Source: Bacteroidota bacterium (lineage in GTDB: Bacteria; Bacteroidota; Bacteroidia; B-17B0; Aurantibacillaceae). From it: a stretch of DNA of 12,311 nucleotides. The notes beneath the pieces are model-generated. The model searched no databases and was not told the origin of the DNA. It saw only the letters and a program-made list of their open reading frames with translations. The stretch spans positions 1-12,311 of the forward strand of contig JANYGR010000547.1 of the NCBI GenBank assembly GCA_025359355.1. Direction: 5' to 3'. The translations under genes and the position numbers were made by a program. Below are positions 1 to 7,000 of the stretch, piece by piece (position 1 is the first letter of the stretch; every line of letters begins with the position of its first letter).

Positions 1-1
1 T

Positions 2-715
2 GAGAAACGGATGGAGCGATTAACCCTGTCTCTTAAAAAAGTTAAAGCCATTTTTATTTCTCATGAACATAGCGATCATATTAAAGGTGTACAAACCTTA
101 TCTAAAAAATATAAATTACCTGTTTATATTACAAGGTTAACACTAAAAAATTCTCATTTAGTGTTAGATGCTGATTTAGTAAATGTATTTAAAGAGTATG
201 AAACAATCAAAATAGGAGATTTATCAATTGTTGCTTTTCCTAAACAACACGATGCTTCCGATCCTTATAGTTTTATTGTTGATGGCAATGGAATTAAGGT
301 GGGAGTATTAACTGATATAGGTTCTGTATGTCAACATGTAATTGAAAATTTCAAGCAATGTCATGCTGCTTTTTTAGAAGCTAATTACGATGAAAACTTA
401 TTAAACAATGGCCATTATCCTTACTATTTAAAACAGCGTATTCGTGGCGATAAAGGCCATTTATCAAACGAACAAGCATTAGCTTTATTTGTAAATCATA
501 AACCAGAATTTATGAGCCATGTAATTTTATCACATTTATCAAAAGATAATAATTGTCCGATACTAGTAAAAGACTTATTTACAAAGCACGCACAACAAAC
601 TCAAGTGGTGGTTGCTTCTCGTTTACAAGAAACAGAAATTTTTCATATCACAGGTTCTTTAGAAACTGCAAATACAGTAAGGTCAAAAGCTGTTTTTCAA
701 ACTTCTTTATTTTAA
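2..715 (+). CDS. YycJ/WalJ-like metallo-beta-lactamase-fold hydrolase, 5' end missing
   Basis: This is a partial gene. The open frame runs to the left edge, and the residues before the first Met (Glu-Lys-Arg, then Met-Glu-Arg-Leu) fit the middle of the family's N-terminal region, so the ATG at 11 is probably internal and roughly 30 residues lie outside the window. Numbering from that Met, the HEHSDH metal motif is at 18-23, a conserved His in HDA at 80, the bridging Asp in TDIG at 102, Glu124 in the EANYD segment, His150 in GHLSNE and His175 in LSHLS. All expected metal ligands are therefore present and the enzyme should be active. The family consists of cytoplasmic two-metal phosphodiesterases. 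YycJ of Bacillus anthracis has been described as a 5'-3' double-strand DNA exonuclease in mismatch repair, and WalJ is linked to cell-wall control in Firmicutes. The role in this organism is inferred only. The transporter gene begins 23 bases downstream, so the two may be co-transcribed. Confidence 0.88.
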   Translation, partial: EKRMERLTLSLKKVKAIFISHEHSDHIKGVQTLSKKYKLPVYITRLTLKNSHLVLDADLVNVFKEYETIKIGDLSIVAFPKQHDASDPYSFIVDGNGIKVGVLTDIGSVCQHVIENFKQCHAAFLEANYDENLLNNGHYPYYLKQRIRGDKGHLSNEQALALFVNHKPEFMSHVILSHLSKDNNCPILVKDLFTKHAQQTQVVVASRLQETEIFHITGSLETANTVRSKAVFQTSLF

Positions 716-738
716 GTAGTTTTACTTACTCTTAATGT

Positions 739-1971
739 ATGGTAACTCGCACTATATCTCTATATAAAACGTCTTTTACAGGGCTTTCAAAAGAAGCGTG
801 GTTATTATCATGTATTATGCTCGTTAATAGAAGTGGCACTATGGTATTACCATTTATGACCTTGTATTTAACCAGTAATGAAATGGATCGAACACTGAGT
901 GAAGCAGGATTTGTGATGGCTTTATTTGGATTAGGATCTATTATTGGTGCATATTTCGGAGGAAAATTTTCTGATAAAATCGGTTTTTATAAAGTACAAT
1001 TATTTACGTTGATTGGCGGCGGTATGATGTTTATTGTTTTAGGACAAATGAAATCATATCCTCTCATTTGTGTAGTTACCTTTTTATTAAGTATGATTAA
1101 CGAAGCCTTTCGCCCCGCTAATTCATCATCCATTGCATTTTATAGTAATTCAGAAAATAGAACGCGTTCTTATTCATTAAATCGTTTGGCTATTAATTTA
1201 GGTTGGGCTGTAGGGGCCTCTATCGGCGGCTTAATTGCGGATTTTAATTACGAATTATTATTTTGGGTTGATGGGACGACGAACATTTTAGCAGCAGGAC
1301 TTTTATTTTATTTTTTGAAACCGAAAATTCAATTAAAAAAAGAATCAAACCATGACATAAGAAAAACTGAAGTTGTGCCGGAAGTAATGTCAGCTTACAA
1401 AGATAAAATCTATCTGTGGTTTTTGGTATTAATGATTTTATTTTCGAGTTGTTTTGTTCAACTATTTACAACCATTCCTAAATATTTCAGAGACGATTTA
1501 TTATTAAATGAACGCTATATAGGGTTCATGATGGCTATTAACGGGGTCATTATTGTTGCCATTGAAATGGTATTGGTTTATACGCTTGAAAAAAAGAATA
1601 AACATACGAGATGGATTATTATTGGGTTAGTCATGTGCGCCTTTTCATATCTGTCATTACTTATTCCTGGCAATGCGAAGTTTATTTCCTTAGCAATGAT
1701 TTTATGTATCACCGTTGGCGAAATTATGGCGATGCCATTTATGAATGTCTTCTGGACACAAAGAGCTAACGATAAAAACAGAGGACAATATGCGGCTATG
1801 TATACGATGTCTTGGGGAATTGGAAATACCTTAGGGCCTTATTTGTGCTCTACTTTAGTGGAAGCTACTAATTTTAAAATAATGTTTATTGTATTAGGAA
1901 ACGTTCTATTAATAACGGCTGTTGGCTTTTATAAGTTATCAAAACTGAAATTAAAAAAAATAATAGCTTAA
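739..1971 (+). CDS. Major facilitator superfamily transporter, 12 TM
   Basis: This 410-residue membrane protein has about twelve hydrophobic segments, near residues 20-45, 53-74, 86-102, 106-125, 150-168, 172-193, 225-247, 259-283, 291-309, 314-335, 350-373 and 379-398. A hydrophilic loop around 195-222 divides the two halves. The loop between TM2 and TM3 reads GGKFSDKIGFYK (74-85), a good match to MFS motif A (G-x-x-x-D-[RK]-x-G). Length and layout fit the 12-TM proton-coupled antiporter group (DHA1/MdtH-like, usually about 400 residues). The substrate cannot be told from the sequence; drug or metabolite export is a family-based guess. The ATG at 739 was chosen because an overlapping ATG at 735 opens a frame that stops within about ten codons. 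The gene follows the MBL hydrolase by 23 bases with no terminator between, so read-through is plausible. Confidence 0.9.
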   Translation: MVTRTISLYKTSFTGLSKEAWLLSCIMLVNRSGTMVLPFMTLYLTSNEMDRTLSEAGFVMALFGLGSIIGAYFGGKFSDKIGFYKVQLFTLIGGGMMFIVLGQMKSYPLICVVTFLLSMINEAFRPANSSSIAFYSNSENRTRSYSLNRLAINLGWAVGASIGGLIADFNYELLFWVDGTTNILAAGLLFYFLKPKIQLKKESNHDIRKTEVVPEVMSAYKDKIYLWFLVLMILFSSCFVQLFTTIPKYFRDDLLLNERYIGFMMAINGVIIVAIEMVLVYTLEKKNKHTRWIIIGLVMCAFSYLSLLIPGNAKFISLAMILCITVGEIMAMPFMNVFWTQRANDKNRGQYAAMYTMSWGIGNTLGPYLCSTLVEATNFKIMFIVLGNVLLITAVGFYKLSKLKLKKIIA

Positions 1972-2034
1972 CTAATTTTATGTTCACATCATTCTAATTC
2001 AGAAGTATTTTTATCAATAATTAGTATAAAAGAT

Positions 2035-2042
2035 TATATTTG
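2035..2042 (+). promoter_or_regulatory. Putative Bacteroidota -7 element ahead of the SpoIIE phosphatase gene
   Basis: TATATTTG matches the Bacteroidota TAnnTTTG consensus exactly and lies 15 bases before the ATG at 2058. No clear TTG element sits at the expected distance upstream (about 2008-2015 is only T-rich). Transcription would start near 2048, leaving a leader of roughly ten bases, which is short. This is therefore a half-match in an AT-rich gap. Confidence 0.4.
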
Positions 2043-2057
2043 AGAAAGCACTAAATT

Positions 2058-3986
2058 ATGTTTCGGAATTTTATTATTTGTATTTTGGTTTCAGGTCACT
2101 TTTTAATGAGTGCTCAAACAAGCAATAGATTCAATAGTTTGGTAGATTCTGCTATTAAGTATGAAAATACGGATTGGAGTTTATCTTATTCTTATGCCAA
2201 AATGGCTTTGCAAAATAAGAGGAATGATTTTTCATATAAAGACATCATTAGCTTAAATGTTATTTTTGATACCTACTACCAAAAACTAAACATGCTAGAT
2301 TCAGCCTTTAGCATCAATAAGCAATCCCTTAAATTAGCCACTGATAATAAAGATACAACGCTCATTGCCTATAGCTTAATCAATATTGCCAATGTGTATT
2401 CTGGCGCAGGTAATTTTGAATCTTCCATAAAAATGTATCATAAAGCTTTATCAATTTTAGAAAAGTTAAAAGACATTAAACAAATTGCTGCTACTAATTA
2501 TAATTTAAGTACTCCTTATAGCGAATTAGGAATGCATGATTCTGCCAGAATATACACGGACAAAGCCTTTGCCAATTACAATAAAATAAAAGATTATTCA
2601 GGATTAGCCATGTGCTATGACTATTATGGCTCTGAGTACGACCGCTTAGGAAATTACAAAGAAGCTATTCGGTTCTATAAATTAGAAATACAAAATTTTG
2701 AGTTAGTAAATGAAACTGCCAATTTGATTATACCTTATCAAAATATTGCAGGCACTTATCTCAAATTAAAAGATTATGATTCCTGTAAAAAGCATCTTGA
2801 ATTAGCGATGAACTTAGCAGTCAGCTTGGGTTCCAAGTCGGATATGTATGAAGTATCGCTTATATATAGTGATTATTACAACGCGGTAGGCGATTATAAA
2901 AATGCCTATTCCTTTATAAAACGCTATTATGAAGGGAAAGATACTGTTCTTAACGATCAACTTAAGACAGAGCTCTCCGATCAAAAAAGTGAGTTTGACA
3001 GAGAGAACACAAGTGCATTATTAAAGATTCAAAAACTAGAAGCTGAAAAAAACTTAAAGTCAAAAGAGTTTATCACTTGGGGATTAATTTTATCCTCTGT
3101 CTTTTTTGCTATTATTTTATTTTTATCAATCAACAGATATCGTATTAAACAAAAATCTTTTCTGAAATTAAATGAATATAAAAATCAAGTAGTAATTCAA
3201 AAAGAAAAAATTGAAGAAACACAAAAAGAAATTATTGATAGTATTACTTACGCTAAACGCTTGCAAGAGGCCATTCTTCCGCCATTTAATCTCATTCAAA
3301 AATATTTACCACATAGTTTTATCTTTTATAAACCAAAAAACATTATTGCTGGCGATTTTTATTTTTTCGAAGTAATCGATTCAAAAATAATCATTGCTTC
3401 TGCTGATAGTACCGGGCATGGTGTTCCAGGGGCATTGATCTCGATTGTATGTTCAAATGCATTAAACCGAAGTATTAAAGAATTTAAGTTAACCGAACCT
3501 GGTTTAATTTTAGATAAAACGAGAGAACTGGTTTTAGAAACCTTTTCGAAAAGCGATAGTACAGTAAAAGACGGCATGGATATTTCACTGGTTTGCATCC
3601 ATCCATCTGATGCGTCTTCTAACGAGATAAACATAAGTTGGGCAGGAGCTAATAATCCCTTATGGTATATTAAACAGAGTCAATTTTTAGAAATTAAGGG
3701 TAATAAACAATCTATAGGGCTCACAGAAAATCCACAATCATTTGTAACGCATCATGTAACACTCCATAAAGGAGATACTATGTATTTAATTACTGATGGC
3801 TTTGCTGATCAGTTTGGCGGACCTAAAGAAAAAAAGTTTAAATACAAGTCATTACAAAACTTGCTAATAGTAAATTCTGGGAAGCCTATGAAAGAACAAC
3901 ATACTGTATTATCCGAAAGTTTCAATACTTGGAAAGGCAACTTAGATCAGGTAGATGACGTTTGCATCATTGGCGTTCAGATTTAA
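2058..3986 (+). CDS. TPR-repeat membrane protein with C-terminal SpoIIE/PP2C phosphatase domain
   Basis: This 642-residue protein looks like a transmembrane signalling phosphatase. An N-terminal signal peptide ends near SAQ (18-20). Residues about 25-295 form helical TPR-type repeats, with phrases such as AGNFESSIKMYHKAL (117-131) and LGNYKEAIRFYKLEI (197-211). A charged coiled coil (about 300-336), one TM helix (about 339-358) and a second coiled coil (about 365-400) follow. The SpoIIE-type PP2C domain occupies about 400-642. Its acidic metal ligands are visible: Asp433 in AGDFY, Asp450 in ADSTGHGVPGAL, Asp580 in LITDGFADQ and Asp633/634 in DQVDD. This places the TPRs in the periplasm and the phosphatase in the cytoplasm. 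In the family such enzymes dephosphorylate Ser/Thr on anti-sigma-factor antagonists (STAS proteins). No STAS or anti-sigma kinase gene is in the window, so the partner is unknown. The gene is followed by a strong terminator. Confidence 0.92.
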   Translation: MFRNFIICILVSGHFLMSAQTSNRFNSLVDSAIKYENTDWSLSYSYAKMALQNKRNDFSYKDIISLNVIFDTYYQKLNMLDSAFSINKQSLKLATDNKDTTLIAYSLINIANVYSGAGNFESSIKMYHKALSILEKLKDIKQIAATNYNLSTPYSELGMHDSARIYTDKAFANYNKIKDYSGLAMCYDYYGSEYDRLGNYKEAIRFYKLEIQNFELVNETANLIIPYQNIAGTYLKLKDYDSCKKHLELAMNLAVSLGSKSDMYEVSLIYSDYYNAVGDYKNAYSFIKRYYEGKDTVLNDQLKTELSDQKSEFDRENTSALLKIQKLEAEKNLKSKEFITWGLILSSVFFAIILFLSINRYRIKQKSFLKLNEYKNQVVIQKEKIEETQKEIIDSITYAKRLQEAILPPFNLIQKYLPHSFIFYKPKNIIAGDFYFFEVIDSKIIIASADSTGHGVPGALISIVCSNALNRSIKEFKLTEPGLILDKTRELVLETFSKSDSTVKDGMDISLVCIHPSDASSNEINISWAGANNPLWYIKQSQFLEIKGNKQSIGLTENPQSFVTHHVTLHKGDTMYLITDGFADQFGGPKEKKFKYKSLQNLLIVNSGKPMKEQHTVLSESFNTWKGNLDQVDDVCIIGVQI

Positions 3987-4013
3987 CCCATTTGTTTCAA
4001 ATATTAATTAAAT

Positions 4014-4050
4014 AAAAAAACGCTCAACATTTCTGTTGAGCGTTTTTTTT
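4014..4050. terminator. Bidirectional intrinsic terminator between convergent genes
   Basis: A perfect 9-bp inverted repeat (CGCTCAACA at 4021-4029, TGTTGAGCG at 4034-4042) encloses a 4-base TTTC loop. Seven A's lie on the left (4014-4020) and eight T's on the right (4043-4050). It therefore gives a hairpin plus U-tract in both directions, ending the SpoIIE phosphatase transcript from the left and the giant surface-protein transcript from the right (that gene stops at 4074). Confidence 0.93.
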
Positions 4051-4073
4051 GATAATCTTTTCAATGATTAATA

Positions 4074-7000
4074 TTATCTGAATAGATTGACAGTTCCTTG
4101 TTTTTCAATAGTCTTATTATCAAACCCTGTAGCTTTTACAAAAAAGAAATACGTTCCATCTGGCACTTTAGTCCCTGCGCCTGTTAGTCCGTCCCAAGCA
4201 GCATTTGGCCCATTAAACGAATATAATTTTTGTCCCCAACGATTAAAGATTTGTAAATCAATTTCTTTAACCCCAGTAGATAAGATTGTAAATATATCAT
4301 TGATGCCATCACCATTCGGCGTAAAGACATTTGGTATCTCTAAGGTTAATCCATTTTCTACAATAATAATAGTTGTAGCAGTATCTGTACAGGTACCTGA
4401 AGTAATTAATAAGGTAACTGTATATGTTCCGTTTGTTGTATAGGTATTTGTAGGGTTAGTAGAAGTTGATACTGAACTACCATCTCCAAAAGTCCAATTA
4501 TATGTAGATGCTCCAGTACTTAAATCAGTAAAAGCCACTGATAGTGGTGCTATACCAGTTGTTGGATTAGCACTAAAAGCAGCATTGATTGTACCTTGTG
4601 CAACAGCACCGGAAGCAATATTTGTACAACCACTCACTGCATCAGTTGCTATAACCGTATATGACCCTATATCTCCAATAGTTGGCATTGAAGTATTTGA
4701 TCCACTAATAATACTTGTAACAGCAGGTCCAGTCCAAACATAAGTAACATCTGTATTTGTTGAGGCTGCAGCTAATGTTGTAGTAGTTGAACCACAAGGT
4801 ATATTTGATATTGTCGTTGTAAATACGGGAGGAGTAGAATTACCTGTAACAGTAGTCGTAGCGATTGAAGTACAACTTGAAACAGCATCAATTACCGTTA
4901 AAGTATATATGCCAGCTGTACCAGTAGTTGCGGTATTAGAGTTTGAACCTGAAGCTATATTACCAGTTGTGGTTGTCCAACTATAACTCAAAGTTGTACT
5001 AGTTGATGTAGTAGTACCAATTAATGAGGTTGTAGGGGTTAAGCAGGTTACAACAGATGGTGAAGTAATAGCAATTGGAGGCGGTACATTATTAAGTAAT
5101 ACAGTTGTACTCATTATAGACGAACAACCGGTTACTAAATCATTTACGGTTAAGGTATAAACACCGGCAGCATCCACATCAATTGAACTCGCAGTAGTCG
5201 ATGTTAGTATATTACCACCTGTAGTTGTCCAGCTATAAGTATAAGTTGGACCTGTTGCTGAATTAGATCCGTTTAATGTCAATGACGACGTCGCACAGGT
5301 AATATCTAAATGAGGTGCAATTGTATCTTTAGGGTATGGAGCGATAATGATAGGTAATAAGAATTGTTTTGTACAACCATTACTAGAGATCATAACATTT
5401 ACAGATGTAGAAGCCGAAAACGATTGAGTAGCAGTATTAGAATTCGATGTAAATGGCGACCAAGTATAGGTAAACGTACCATTACCTCCACCAGGATTTA
5501 ATGAAAAAGTAACTGGCGCATTTATACAAACTGTATCATTTGGTGTGATTGTATTTGATAATGTTATTGGCGTGCTAGAAACGCTTCCGCTTACCGCTAC
5601 CAATGCGCTTGGATTACAACCAACAATGTTTGTTTGAACATATACTGTATAACTACCGCCAGTAGTTCCAACAATCTGACTATAATTCAATGCCGAGCCT
5701 GATTGAACTAATGCAGTACCAGCAGCATTTGAATACCAATTATAACCTGTAGCTCCAGCAACTGGATTTACACCAACCTGAACCAACCCAATATCACAAG
5801 CCGAGCCAGGAATTACTGTTGGCGGTGGAACAGCTGTTGGAGTTACAGCAACCGCTATAACAGAACTTGTACAACCAGCCGAATTAGTAGCTTGTAAGTA
5901 AATAGTCGTTGGAACTAAAACATTAGCTATCGAGTATGTTGTACCAGAAGCTAATAAGGTAGTAGCACCTGCCGTTGTATACCAACCAAAATTTGATCCT
6001 GCAGGAGAATTTGCTGTATATGTAACTACACCGCCAATACAAGCCGAACTTGCAGTAGCGGCAGGTGTTGCAGGCGTAGGGTTCACTGTAATCGTTTGTG
6101 TGATAGGAATTAAATTACCGCAACAATTTGAGTTTATTGATAAAGTAATTGTGTAAGTAATTGGTGTAATTCCTGAATTAGCAAACACTATAGATGTAGA
6201 ATTTGTTGTTGCTGATGATATAGTTGCTGTAGCAGGGGCTACAGACCATGTGTAATTTAATCCTGCTGAACCAGCCACTGAACTAGCAAAGTTTGCTGTT
6301 CCTGGGCAAATAGCGGTAGCCGAAGCTAAAATATTTCCTGTAGCAGGAGGATTAACAATAATATTATTAAAATCAGTATAATTATTAGCACTCATCACAA
6401 CTGTTTTTCTACCTAATGTAGAATAGACCGTTGTTACAGGAGAACCAGCTCCTGATGCGGGAACAGCACTTGATCCGAAGGATGTCCAAGAAGGGCCTCC
6501 AGCTGCTGTAGCATGAGAAATATTGACATTAGTACAGGCTTTATTATCAACAGTAATAACAGGCTGCGTAAGCATATTAATGGTCGTATTTAATACTAAT
6601 GCACTACCACCAACTACTTTTACAGGAACAGCCAAACCATTACATCCAGCACCGCCAGAAGCACCAGTACCACCATTTCCACCATTACCCCCTGCGCCAC
6701 CGGCTCCTGCGTTTACTGCAATCGAAGAATATCCTAATCCACCAGCACCGCCATTGCCTCCAATTCCACCAGTACCACCAGCACCACCAACACCACCAAC
6801 ACCAGCTAATCCGTTTATGATTTGACAATCAACAATATTACCACTTGCTCCATTATTAAAAATAAATATACCGTAAGTAGAACCACCTCCGGTTCCTCCA
6901 TTACCACCAAATCCACCTTGACCGCCGCCACCGCCGCCGCCACCGCCGCCGCCAGTTCCATAAGAGGCAGAACATCCAGATGTTGTATTTTGATTATATC

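Noticed and set aside
553..735. 60-residue + strand open frame overlapping the MBL hydrolase end
   Set aside because: It is an out-of-frame shadow of a gene whose metal-binding residues lie in the other frame.
2145..3779. D-(S/T)-(A/I/L/V/M/T) sites in the TPR-SpoIIE protein, which match the Bacteroidota O-glycosylation motif
   Set aside because: About five sites fall in the periplasmic half and about four in the cytoplasmic half, so there is no enrichment where glycosylation could occur.
4087..4443. 118-residue + strand open frame
   Set aside because: It lies antisense to the conserved PKD/CHU_C end of the surface protein and resembles no known family.
6523..6825. Open frame on the + strand encoding a proline-rich protein
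   Set aside because: It is the antisense reading of Gly codons in the surface-protein gene (GGN read backwards gives NCC); it has no start context of its own and overlaps an intact gene.
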